Shown here in pieces: positions 1-6,648 of a DNA stretch of 12,343 nt. Position 1 is the first letter of the stretch; every line of letters starts with the position of its first letter. The notes under the pieces are model-generated. The model was given only the letters and a program-made list of their open reading frames with translations, ran no database searches and was not told where the DNA came from. This DNA is from Saprospiraceae bacterium (GTDB taxonomy: Bacteria; Bacteroidota; Bacteroidia; Chitinophagales; Saprospiraceae): positions 1 to 12,343 of the forward strand of contig JADKGD010000056.1 in assembly GCA_016717145.1 (NCBI GenBank), written 5' to 3'. The position numbers and the translations under genes were made by a program.

Positions 1-585
1 AATGGAACCACTGAGGGCTTAAAACTTGCGGCTAATGTTGCCGCCATGTTATTAGTTTTTATTGCCTTTATTGCCATGATTAATTTTGGACTTGGTTGGA
101 TTGGTGACCTAAATTTGCAGAAAATTACCTTAGGTTGGTCCGATAATGACGCTACATTAAATAATGGCATAGCCTATTATACACAATACTCCAAACTTTC
201 TATTGAAACGCTGTTGGGCTTATTTTTTGCACCACTTATGTGGTTGATTGGCGTGGCCAAAGAAGATATTATGACTATGGGACAATTGCTTGGTATAAAG
301 CTTGCTGCCAGCGAATTTGTAGCGTATACGCAATTGGCAGAATTAAAAAACCCGGCCAATGCAATTCATCTGCATAATCAAAAATCAATCATTATGGCCA
401 CTTATATGTTGTGTGGATTTGCCAATTTTGCCAGTATAGGCATACAGATAGGAGGCATCGGATCACTTGCTCCCGGGCAACGAAAAACGCTGTCAGGATT
501 TGGCTTAAAAGCGTTTTTTGGGTGGATCCATCGCTTCTTTGTTTTCGGCAACAATCGTAGGTGCATTGATGTGATCTTAATTTAA
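1..585 (+). CDS. nupC: Concentrative nucleoside transporter (CNT/NupC family), C-terminal part, frameshifted near its end
   Basis: This is the last ~190 residues of an inner-membrane, ion-coupled nucleoside importer; the reading frame is open from base 1, so the gene starts outside the window. Family features seen: the EGLKLAANVAAML segment at the left edge, the LLGLFFAPLMWLIGVAKED block, the LGIKLAASEFVAYTQL block (equivalent of the conserved K-x-x-x-N-E-F-V-A-Y region) and MLCGFANFASIGIQIGGIGSLAP. After residues LSGFGLKAF the frame turns into an unlikely basic tail ending at 585. Dropping one base in the T6-G3 run at 514-522 gives GGSIASLFSATIVGALM and a stop at 572-574, which is the expected CNT C-terminus. 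I therefore read the last ~21 codons as a one-base insertion, either real or a sequencing error. Family assignment is firm; the nucleoside range cannot be read from this fragment. Confidence 0.88.
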   Translation, partial: NGTTEGLKLAANVAAMLLVFIAFIAMINFGLGWIGDLNLQKITLGWSDNDATLNNGIAYYTQYSKLSIETLLGLFFAPLMWLIGVAKEDIMTMGQLLGIKLAASEFVAYTQLAELKNPANAIHLHNQKSIIMATYMLCGFANFASIGIQIGGIGSLAPGQRKTLSGFGLKAFFGWIHRFFVFGNNRRCIDVILI

Positions 586-595
586 AGATTAAGGG

Positions 596-1954
596 TCAAT
601 AGCTATCATTCAAAGCAAAAACAGGCTTTCTGTTCATCCATTTCCCATCTGTAAAATCAGGGAAAGATTGTGGTTCGCCTCCTTGAGCGATGGATTGTTC
701 TGACAAACACGTAATGACCGCCCAACTTGCATGATCATATACATCCAGCGGCATTGGTTCATTGCGTTTGTAAGCCTCCAGAAATGCATTCATAACAAAC
801 CAGTCCATGCCTCCATGTCCTGCACCTGAAGCATCATTTTCATACTTTTGCCATAGTGGATGGTCGTACTCTTTAAGGTATGGTTCGGCCAATTCCCATT
901 TATGTGCTGGGCTTTTGCTTTCGATGTACAATGATTTATTGACATCCATCCATAAACCTTTGGTGCCCTGAACCCGAAATCCCAGTGAATATGGTCTCGG
1001 GAGATTGGTGTCGTGAGTGAGTGTAATACTTTCTCCATTGGCTGTTTTTATATTGGTAGTCACTACATCGCCGAGTTTGAAATTAATTGCAGCATTAGGG
1101 TGATCTTTGCCACCTTTCGGGTGATCCATGATGTGATTATGAAGTCCGCGCGCCTTGGAAGACATCGAAGTCAGATATTCAAATCGATTGCCTCGATTAT
1201 TATTAATATAACTTCCCACAGGACCAATACCATGCGTCGGATAAAGCTCACCATTGCGATATACCGAGTGGTTGGTCCGCCATTTAGCTTCGCTATAACC
1301 ATTGTCACCAAACTCCACGCCACCACCATAATAATTTACACCATCATTAAATTTTACTTCTCTGAGATCATGCTGGTAGCCACCTTCCAGATGGATCATC
1401 TCCCCAAAAACATCTTTACGCACCATATTGAGTACTGCCATCACATCACGACGATAACAAACATTCTCCATGATCATAAACGGTGTTTTTGTGGTTTCAT
1501 ACGTGCGCACCATTTGCCAGCATTCGTCTAAGCTCATAGCACCTGCAACTTCACAAGCTACCGCTTTCCCGGCCTTCATGGCATCTAATGACATAGGCGT
1601 ATGCCATTCCCATGGTGTACATATAAATACGGCATCAACGTCTTTCTGATCCAAAAGTTTTTTGTAACTTTGATCATTATCTGTATAGATTGCCGGCATT
1701 GTTTGACCCGCGTTCGTGACACTTTTAACCGCCCTTGAGGCAGCTGATTTATCTATATCACAAATGGCAGTAACTACAATATCATGGCGTAATAAAGCCA
1801 ACTCCAGGGTACCACTACCACGTGCACCCACACCGATGAAGGCTATCCTGACCTTGTCAGAAAGTATCGTTGGAAGTCCAATGGAAAATCCTTGGGTGGC
1901 AATACCAAGGGCTGTAAAAGTTGCCGTATCTTTAATGAAAGTCCGTCTTTGCAT
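596..1954 (-). CDS. Tat-exported Gfo/Idh/MocA-fold protein, GH109 (alpha-N-acetylgalactosaminidase-like)
   Basis: A 452-residue protein with an N-terminal twin-arginine motif (RRTFIKD, residues 3-9) and hydrophobic stretch, so probably exported folded with its cofactor. A Rossmann fold follows: IAFIGVGARGSG (~37-48), TPWEWH (113-118), the ACEVAGA glutamate (E135), YRRDVMAVLNMVRK (~167-180), YQHDLREVKFNDG (~193-205), YPTHGIGP (238-245), DTNLPRPYSLGFRVQGTKG (~315-333) and GAGHGGMD (~377-384). These match what I know of NAD-dependent GH109 glycosidases (the Elizabethkingia enzyme) almost block for block, so removal of terminal alpha-GalNAc is the likely reaction. Many Bacteroidota paralogues of this fold have unknown substrates. 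The frame extends to a TTG at 1978, but ATG 1954 puts the Tat motif at the N-terminus and leaves the TTG inside a promoter-like box. It converges on the transporter, with stops about 21 bases apart after frame correction. Confidence 0.9.
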   Translation of the reverse strand: MQRRTFIKDTATFTALGIATQGFSIGLPTILSDKVRIAFIGVGARGSGTLELALLRHDIVVTAICDIDKSAASRAVKSVTNAGQTMPAIYTDNDQSYKKLLDQKDVDAVFICTPWEWHTPMSLDAMKAGKAVACEVAGAMSLDECWQMVRTYETTKTPFMIMENVCYRRDVMAVLNMVRKDVFGEMIHLEGGYQHDLREVKFNDGVNYYGGGVEFGDNGYSEAKWRTNHSVYRNGELYPTHGIGPVGSYINNNRGNRFEYLTSMSSKARGLHNHIMDHPKGGKDHPNAAINFKLGDVVTTNIKTANGESITLTHDTNLPRPYSLGFRVQGTKGLWMDVNKSLYIESKSPAHKWELAEPYLKEYDHPLWQKYENDASGAGHGGMDWFVMNAFLEAYKRNEPMPLDVYDHASWAVITCLSEQSIAQGGEPQSFPDFTDGKWMNRKPVFALNDSY

Positions 1955-1975
1955 GAAGTGTTGATTTTGCAACAA

Positions 1976-1983
1976 CAAATATA
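1976..1983 (-). promoter_or_regulatory. Candidate -7 box for the GH109-like gene
   Basis: On the minus strand this reads TATATTTG, a perfect fit to the Bacteroidota -7 consensus TAnnTTTG, 21 nt upstream of ATG 1954. No clear -33 TTTG lies at the usual spacing and the surroundings are a TA-repeat, so a chance match is quite possible. If real, it rules out the TTG at 1976-1978 as start codon. Confidence 0.3.
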
Positions 1984-2101
1984 TATATACTAGAAGTATT
2001 TATATCATCGTTTTACAGAAATGATAAAAACAATGTACACATAAACAATAGAAATTATCTGCCATTTTAGATGTGCCTCATAAAGCATTAAACCAGATCT
2101 T

Positions 2102-2326
2102 ATGAAACATATGTACACCTTTATATTTTTCGTATATGTATCCCAAACTAGTTTTAGTCAGCTAGCCATTTCATCTCAAAGTACACTCATACCTACGGAA
2201 TTAAATCCAGGATTGACAGGTTCGGCTTGTGGTCTTCGTGTAATCACACACTTTCAAAATATCAGATATAGAAGTAACGCATCCACATTCATAAATTATG
2301 GTGCCTCAATAGACATGCCTATTTAG
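2102..2326 (+). CDS. PorP/SprF-type outer-membrane protein, 5' fragment of a frameshifted gene
   Basis: The fragment encodes a signal peptide (MKHMYTFIFFVYVSQTSFSQ) followed by LAISSQSTLIPTELNPGLTG, the 'N-P-[AG]-x-x-G' opening typical of PorP/SprF-family proteins, then FQNIRYRSNASTFINYGASIDMPI and a stop. PorP/SprF proteins are outer-membrane beta-barrels linked to type IX secretion and gliding in Bacteroidota; they are often present in many copies per genome and associated with exported proteins. The stop at 2324-2326 is premature. Skipping one base around 2318-2322 reads on as MPFSLKNGDKIGLGYHYID, the expected continuation, so this is the N-terminal quarter of the gene whose remainder ends at 3056. 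The joined product would be 317 residues, normal for the family. Whether the shift is real or a sequencing error cannot be told from one sequence. Confidence 0.72.
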   Translation: MKHMYTFIFFVYVSQTSFSQLAISSQSTLIPTELNPGLTGSACGLRVITHFQNIRYRSNASTFINYGASIDMPI

Positions 2327-2420
2327 TTTAAAGAATGGGGATAAGATTGGGCTTGGGTATCATTATATAGACAATGTTTGTGGAAAATCTTCCCATTATT
2401 ATCGAGGTCATACGATAAAT

Positions 2421-3056
2421 GTGGCTTATCATAAAAGTGTCACGTTTGTAAAAGGTAAGCCAGCTTTTGTCTCCCTTGGTATCTCATATGGCCTATTAAC
2501 CGATTCTTTAGAATATGTAGGATTCAAATGGCCATCTCAAATGCAAGTAAAATATTTTGATCCTAGTATTGATCATGAATATATCATTACTGGAAGTAAT
2601 AAATATAAAAATTTAAATGTAGGTTTGGCATTTAAAGGAAATATTACATCTTCCATCTTAATGAATATGGGAATATCAATGTATCATTCCAATTCCCCTA
2701 ATATTTCTTTTCCTGATAATTATTATAAAATATATCTCAAACCAAGAATGACTGCATATACCAAATTAGATGTAATGATTAACTCCAAATGGAGCATAAA
2801 TCCATCATTATATTATACAAAACAGGGAGTGCGTTATTTCTATATGATTGGTTCTGATGTCACTTACCATATAAATCCGGATAACGCTATTTCGTTAGGC
2901 GGTGGTTATGGCAAAAATACCGAACCATATGTAAATTTAGGCGCAAACATTAAAAGGCTAACTATTGGATTAAATTATGGATTCACTAAACCATTTTACA
3001 GATATAAACTGGAATGTATAGTAGGATATCTCATTACTAAAAATAAATGTCCTTAA
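2421..3056 (+). CDS. PorP/SprF-type outer-membrane protein, 3' fragment of the same frameshifted gene
   Basis: This frame is open from 2313, with no ATG before the GTG at 2421, and continues the preceding fragment: SLKNGDKIGLGYHYID, then HTINVAYHKSVTFVKGKPAFVSLGISYGL. Alternating hydrophobic strands follow, as expected of a barrel: LNVGLAFKGNITSSILMNMGIS, a YTKLDVMINSKWSINPSLYY segment, NPDNAISLGGGYG, and the last strands LGANIKRLTIGLNYGF. In PorP/SprF proteins this is the membrane barrel portion. GTG 2421 is unlikely to be a true start because homology-like sequence continues upstream of it. The gene ends 10 bases from the stop of the convergent anti-sigma-like gene; I see no strong terminator between them. 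The closeness to a T9SS-exported protein downstream is compatible with a role in surface assembly but does not prove it. Confidence 0.72.
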   Translation: MAYHKSVTFVKGKPAFVSLGISYGLLTDSLEYVGFKWPSQMQVKYFDPSIDHEYIITGSNKYKNLNVGLAFKGNITSSILMNMGISMYHSNSPNISFPDNYYKIYLKPRMTAYTKLDVMINSKWSINPSLYYTKQGVRYFYMIGSDVTYHINPDNAISLGGGYGKNTEPYVNLGANIKRLTIGLNYGFTKPFYRYKLECIVGYLITKNKCP

Positions 3057-3066
3057 TTATCAGTTG

Positions 3067-4605
3067 TCAAAACGTCATACCTGATGTGATACTTATACCA
3101 TAAATCGTCGGTATATCAAGCGATTTTTCAGGAATGATAAACGTATTTGCAAACTTGGTAACCGACCATTTTGCGCCTATAAAAAACCGATCTGACATTT
3201 GATATTGGGCTGAAACTTCTCCAATCAAACCAATACCTAAAGTATTTTTGAAGATGCCTGAAGTATGATCGATGATTACCAAATTTCCCTGATATTCATT
3301 TTTACCTTGTGCCCTGGTTATTAAGGAAATCAAACCTCCTAAACCAGCTTTGACTGTCCAATTACCCATCCTGGATTGAGCTCCAATTACGATAGGAATG
3401 CTGACATTAAAAATGCTATTCCTTTTTTTCGCATGTCTGTTTTGGTTCGTATAAACTGTCGTATCACCATAAATATTTGACGAGCTATTGCTCAATAAAT
3501 CAAAACGTATTTGGGTCACCACATTGGTTTTTTCCACAAGTACTTCTTTTACTCCTGCATATTCATATACACTGTACAATCCTAAACATTCCAGCCCTAT
3601 AGAGGTATAGATATGTTTACGCAATGAGATATCAGTTCTGATTCCGAAATTAATAGAAGTCAATGATTTTTCTGATGCATTAAACATAAGTTCCGCCCCG
3701 GAAAGTTGATGACTTATTTTATCAAGATTCCAATGGCTCAAACCTCCGGAAGCATAAATTTCTGTATAACCAAAATATTTATTTTTAGATGATAAAATAG
3801 TGGCTGGTTTAGCAAAATTTAATTCATATGTTGGCCACGTATTTTGTGTTGATATCAGTTTTGAATATTTTAAGGCAGGCAAAAATGAAATATTTTGCGC
3901 AAGTAAAATTGGCATATCATCCAAACCTGTATTCGGGATTGTAGTCATTATTTCTGAGCCTCTATTTATAATCTGTTGCCCGTTGCCGACACCATCCGGC
4001 AAAATCATATTCCCTTTTGAACTAACATTATTTCCTTCCATTTTTGAAGCCGCTTCAGCATTAATGGATTGTTCAGGTATTTGAGAAGGCGTTTTTGACT
4101 TAACTTCCTGGGTCGTTTGGATCTTGTTTAATCCTGATGATACACCCTTTTTATTAGAAGAAGTGACAGCAGAATTTGTTATGTCACCATCGTTTATTGA
4201 TGATTGAACTGAAGTTTTTTGAATATCAACATTGTTATCACCTGACATTTTGGAGATGTCTTTGTTGATAGGATTGTTAGTACGGATATTTGGTTCAGAC
4301 GCTGAAGTTGTTGGTTTTGCTGTTGTGGTTTCAGAAGCAATGGTTTGCCCATTTTGAGCTGTTGTGTTTGGTTTAGACAAAACCTTTAAGTTAGTATTAA
4401 AAACATTTGATTGCATGGTGAAATAAGCGATACCCAAGCCTAAAATTAAACATAGTGGAAGCCAAAATAAAAATCGTCTTCTTTTTTTATCTTTTTTGAC
4501 CGCCAATTTTTTCATAATGTCAGACTCCATATTTTCCCAGGACAGTCCTTCAGGAAGTGGTCGCTGACTACGTAACTTGTCATTCAATTTATTATAATAA
4601 GCCAT
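3067..4605 (-). CDS. One-TM anti-sigma-factor-like protein with outer-membrane-type C-terminal region
   Basis: A 512-residue protein with no signal peptide. Residues 1-44 are a short cytoplasmic part (LPEGLSWENMESDIMKKLAV, then a basic KKDKKRRR patch) and ~45-64 one transmembrane helix, so the rest lies in the periplasm. Residues ~70-230 are a low-complexity Ser/Thr/Asn/Gln-rich linker. Residues ~260-512 show alternating beta-strand patterns (YTEIYASGGLSHW, SINFGIRTDISLRKHIYTSIG, GNWTVKAGLGGLISL, FFIGAKWSVTKFANTF) like Bacteroidota outer-membrane-beta-barrel domains. The gene overlaps the sigma gene by 14 bases, so the two are translationally coupled. By position and topology I infer an anti-sigma factor that binds the sigma factor through its N-terminus. 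No zinc-binding HxxxCxxC motif is visible, so this is not a classical ZAS anti-sigma. An unrelated envelope protein remains possible. Confidence 0.65.
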   Translation of the reverse strand: MAYYNKLNDKLRSQRPLPEGLSWENMESDIMKKLAVKKDKKRRRFLFWLPLCLILGLGIAYFTMQSNVFNTNLKVLSKPNTTAQNGQTIASETTTAKPTTSASEPNIRTNNPINKDISKMSGDNNVDIQKTSVQSSINDGDITNSAVTSSNKKGVSSGLNKIQTTQEVKSKTPSQIPEQSINAEAASKMEGNNVSSKGNMILPDGVGNGQQIINRGSEIMTTIPNTGLDDMPILLAQNISFLPALKYSKLISTQNTWPTYELNFAKPATILSSKNKYFGYTEIYASGGLSHWNLDKISHQLSGAELMFNASEKSLTSINFGIRTDISLRKHIYTSIGLECLGLYSVYEYAGVKEVLVEKTNVVTQIRFDLLSNSSSNIYGDTTVYTNQNRHAKKRNSIFNVSIPIVIGAQSRMGNWTVKAGLGGLISLITRAQGKNEYQGNLVIIDHTSGIFKNTLGIGLIGEVSAQYQMSDRFFIGAKWSVTKFANTFIIPEKSLDIPTIYGISITSGMTF

Positions 4606-5146
4606 AATTTATCAAATTTGATTCTTCAAAAATGTTCTTTTTTATCCATTTTATTGCCCTGAATAATTGGGAGCGGGAAGTTTCGGGCGTGATGCCCAAA
4701 AGTTCTCCTATTTCTTTGTGTGAATACTCTTCTATGACTGAAAGTAAAAATATTGTTTTATATCCTTCCGGCATGGCAGCAAGCATGGTGTGTAAATCTT
4801 TTTCTGAAAAATTTTCAAGTTGACTTACCGTTTCAGTCTCCACATCATCGACCAGTTCCAGAGAGTGAGAGATGATAAGTTTATTGTTTTTTCGCAAAAC
4901 CGAAATGGATTGATTGACGGCAATCCTACTGATCCATGCTTTAAAACTTCCTTTATTTTCGTCAAATCTGTCCATGCTTAAAAAAATCTGAACAAAAATC
5001 TCTTGTAAGACATCTTTGCGATCATCATCTGTGTTAAAATAGTTTTTGACAATGGCAAAAATATAAGGTGCACACGATGTATACATCAAACGATAGCCAT
5101 CCCGATCCCCGGATCTACATAATGTTATGATATGATCGTCAACCAC
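4592..5146 (-). CDS. ECF (sigma-70 family) RNA polymerase sigma factor
   Basis: A 184-residue alternative sigma factor of the extracytoplasmic-function type. Region 2 spans ~10-85, with the sigma-2.2 helix DDRKDVLQEIFVQIF at 41-55 and the 2.3/2.4 part FDENKGSFKAWISRIAVNQS. A short acidic linker follows, and region 4 spans ~118-172 with the helix-turn-helix YSHKEIGELLGITPETSRSQ (141-160). The start is GTG at 5144-5146; no ATG precedes it in frame before a stop, and GTG gives the normal N-terminus (DDHIITLCRSGDRDGYRLMY). It overlaps the downstream anti-sigma-like gene by 14 bases, the usual arrangement of an ECF sigma and its regulator. It starts 52 bases after the modular lipoprotein gene on the same strand, so read-through from that gene is possible. 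The target promoters are unknown. Confidence 0.93.
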   Translation of the reverse strand: MVDDHIITLCRSGDRDGYRLMYTSCAPYIFAIVKNYFNTDDDRKDVLQEIFVQIFLSMDRFDENKGSFKAWISRIAVNQSISVLRKNNKLIISHSLELVDDVETETVSQLENFSEKDLHTMLAAMPEGYKTIFLLSVIEEYSHKEIGELLGITPETSRSQLFRAIKWIKKNIFEESNLINYGLL

Positions 5147-5172
5147 TAACTGTACCGCTTTTGACTATTATA

Positions 5173-5180
5173 CAAATTTA
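5173..5180 (-). promoter_or_regulatory. Candidate -7 box of the sigma/anti-sigma operon
   Basis: On the minus strand this reads TAAATTTG, matching TAnnTTTG, 26 nt before the GTG start. A TTG lies 22 nt upstream of the box, slightly wider than the usual ~19-21 nt spacing and just inside the end of the lipoprotein gene. It would let the sigma operon be transcribed independently of the lipoprotein gene. Confidence 0.4.
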
Positions 5181-5198
5181 TTTTATATTGTCCTGACA

Positions 5199-6368
5199 TC
5201 AGCAATTATCCAATACTGTTATTATATCCTCAACGTTATTTAATTCTATTTCTGTGTTGGTAAGCCTAAGTCTTATTCTAACCGGATAAATGATGGAATA
5301 TCTAAAAAAGTCTGGAATACCAGTAAAATTTAATAGTTCTATTTCTGATTGGAAAATAAAGGTGGCCCCACTTGTACTATCTATCACTGAAAACGGATAT
5401 ATAATGGTGTAACAAGAAACAGAATCGCCACCTAAGCCACCTTGTAACAAATATAATAGATCAACAGTCAATGGAGGTTCGGAACAGGCATCAATCAACT
5501 GATTTAATTCGGTGTCACTTCCAACTGTTATGATTTGATTTTGATCCAAAAGTGTGATCGGAAATTGATAATCTTCCAATCTTCCCTGTAATAATATATC
5601 CCCATATTCTGTCTCATTCTGAACCACAACAATACTATCCGAATTTGATATTTTAACATTAATGGGAAACTTAATTTCATAACATGCTATGTACGAAAAA
5701 TTACTCGTCCAAATGATAGTATCACCGGGCAAACTATTGCACGAAGCGAGTTGATTATACAATTCTCCACTATTTAGTATGTTGTATCCTGTACCGGCCA
5801 CATCACGCAAAATCAAAGGAAATCTGAAATAACATAGTGTTGTATCCAGTAAGAGTATAAAATCTCTTTCATTCATAACATTGACTAGTGTATTGTCTTC
5901 TGTGCTTATTGTAATCGGATATTCAAGTTTAAAACATGAATTATCAAAATTTATTAGCCATGCATTACCCGTGTGAGGAATACAATTGGCTACTGCTGAA
6001 CCAAAATCAAATAGATTGTCAGCAATGATGATGTCTCCAAGTTCATTAACTAAGGTCAACGGATATACAAAGTCAATAATGTTAATATTTGACGTATCCT
6101 GCAAAAAATTGTTAAATGAAAATTCATCGACCATTAAGTACTTTCTACCTTTATCGTCTATTAATTCAAAGGGAAGCTGGATGGTCATACATTCCACATT
6201 TATTCCGGTAAGTGAAGCGGACATTGAAGCTTTTTCAAATATATTATTGACATAAACCATTTCCGGGTTGACGACTACCGGATCGGTATTTGTGGTATCG
6301 AATTCATCTACTGAACAAGAAAATATTGTCAATAAAAGAATCCAGATTATTAATTTTAAGCCATTCAT
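5199..6368 (-). CDS. Surface or outer-membrane lipoprotein built of four cysteine-bracketed modules, function unknown
   Basis: A 389-residue protein. Residues 1-17 are a lipoprotein signal peptide and LLTIFSCS is a lipobox with the lipidated Cys at 18, followed by an acidic/Asn-Thr-rich tether (DEFDTTNTD). I do not recognise the rest as a named family. It consists of four modules of 66-71 residues, each opened and closed by a cysteine: C60-C129, C145-C210, C229-C295 and C319-C389. Each module has two half-units with an aromatic-Pro motif followed by alternating hydrophobics (QLPFEL / VYPLTL, EYPITI / RFPLIL, KFPINV / QFPITL, IYPFSV / IYPVRI). The last module ends exactly at the stop codon. 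It is divergent from the Kazal-like secreted protein and shares a mirrored upstream motif with it. It is followed on the same strand by the sigma factor. A surface adhesion or binding role is only a guess. Confidence 0.8.
   Translation of the reverse strand: MNGLKLIIWILLLTIFSCSVDEFDTTNTDPVVVNPEMVYVNNIFEKASMSASLTGINVECMTIQLPFELIDDKGRKYLMVDEFSFNNFLQDTSNINIIDFVYPLTLVNELGDIIIADNLFDFGSAVANCIPHTGNAWLINFDNSCFKLEYPITISTEDNTLVNVMNERDFILLLDTTLCYFRFPLILRDVAGTGYNILNSGELYNQLASCNSLPGDTIIWTSNFSYIACYEIKFPINVKISNSDSIVVVQNETEYGDILLQGRLEDYQFPITLLDQNQIITVGSDTELNQLIDACSEPPLTVDLLYLLQGGLGGDSVSCYTIIYPFSVIDSTSGATFIFQSEIELLNFTGIPDFFRYSIIYPVRIRLRLTNTEIELNNVEDIITVLDNC
5202..6191 (-). repeat. Four tandem ~70-residue cysteine-bracketed modules in the lipoprotein
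   Basis: Protein-level repeat within the lipoprotein gene, residues 60-389. Modules 1-4 are 70, 66, 67 and 71 residues with spacers of 15, 18 and 23. The module pattern is roughly C-[YFM]-x-[IL]-x-[YFL]-P-[IF]-x-[IVL], about 30 variable residues, a second [YFI]-P-[LIV]-x-[LI], then 25-27 residues to the closing C (ANC, ASC, DAC, DNC). Module 2 has one extra cysteine (C179). The DNA has diverged, so the duplications are old. Confidence 0.7.
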
Positions 6369-6428
6369 TTTTAAGAATTCTAATGTATTAATTAACTTCC
6401 TTTTTTATATTATTAGCAAAAATGAATA

Positions 6429-6445
6429 TTTTCGTTGCATGAAAA
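6429..6445 (-). promoter_or_regulatory. Mirrored 17-nt motif, lipoprotein side
   Basis: Read on the minus strand this is TTTTCATGCAACGAAAA. It matches 15 of 17 positions of the element at 6573-6589 on the plus strand, including an identical 11-mer TGCAACGAAAA. It ends 60 nt before the ATG at 6368. The near-equal distance on both sides argues for a shared promoter element, operator or 5'UTR signal rather than chance. Confidence 0.5.
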
Positions 6446-6550
6446 CCAATTTAAGGTCATTATTTTACTTTTATTACTTTTGCATAAAAATTTTCAGATA
6501 TTTATATAAACCTATATGCTTGATTTACAAATAATTAAAAAATTATTTAA

Positions 6551-6578
6551 CTGTCAAAAAAAAAATATTTTATCTTCG
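6551..6578 (+). promoter_or_regulatory. Candidate promoter of the Kazal-like gene with an A10 spacer
   Basis: TATCTTCG at 6571-6578 differs from TAnnTTTG at one position. A CTG at 6551-6553, a weak -33, precedes it by 17 nt. The spacer contains a run of ten A (6556-6565). Predicted transcription start is near 6585, leaving a ~64-nt leader. Confidence 0.4.
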
Positions 6579-6589
6579 TGCAACGAAAA
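6573..6589 (+). promoter_or_regulatory. Mirrored 17-nt motif, Kazal-like gene side
   Basis: Reads TCTTCGTGCAACGAAAA, partner of the minus-strand element at 6429-6445, and ends 59 nt before the ATG at 6649. It overlaps the -7 box and contains an inverted repeat TTCGT-GCA-ACGAA at 6575-6587. The lipoprotein-side copy has A in place of the first G, so that palindrome is imperfect there. Confidence 0.5.
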
Positions 6590-6648
6590 GCCATGATTAT
6601 ATCTAATACTTAAACGATAACAATTTTAAAACTTTAATCATATAGATC

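Noticed and set aside
574..593. Bidirectional terminator between the transporter and GH109-like genes
   Set aside because: Only 5-6 bp A+T-only stems (ATCTT/AAGAT, CTTAAT/ATTAAG) that compete with each other; too weak to call.
1013..1531. 172-codon plus-strand open frame inside the GH109-like gene
   Set aside because: It lies antisense to a well-supported gene and has no recognisable motif, so it is a shadow of that coding sequence.
1955..1978. Extension of the GH109-like protein to the TTG at 1978
   Set aside because: It adds eight residues before the Tat motif, uses a rare start codon and overlaps a -7-like box; ATG 1954 fits better.
6268..6534. 88-codon plus-strand open frame across the start of the lipoprotein gene and its upstream region
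   Set aside because: It is antisense to the lipoprotein start and then runs through A+T-rich promoter DNA, with Phe/Tyr/Lys/Ile-rich noise typical of such DNA.
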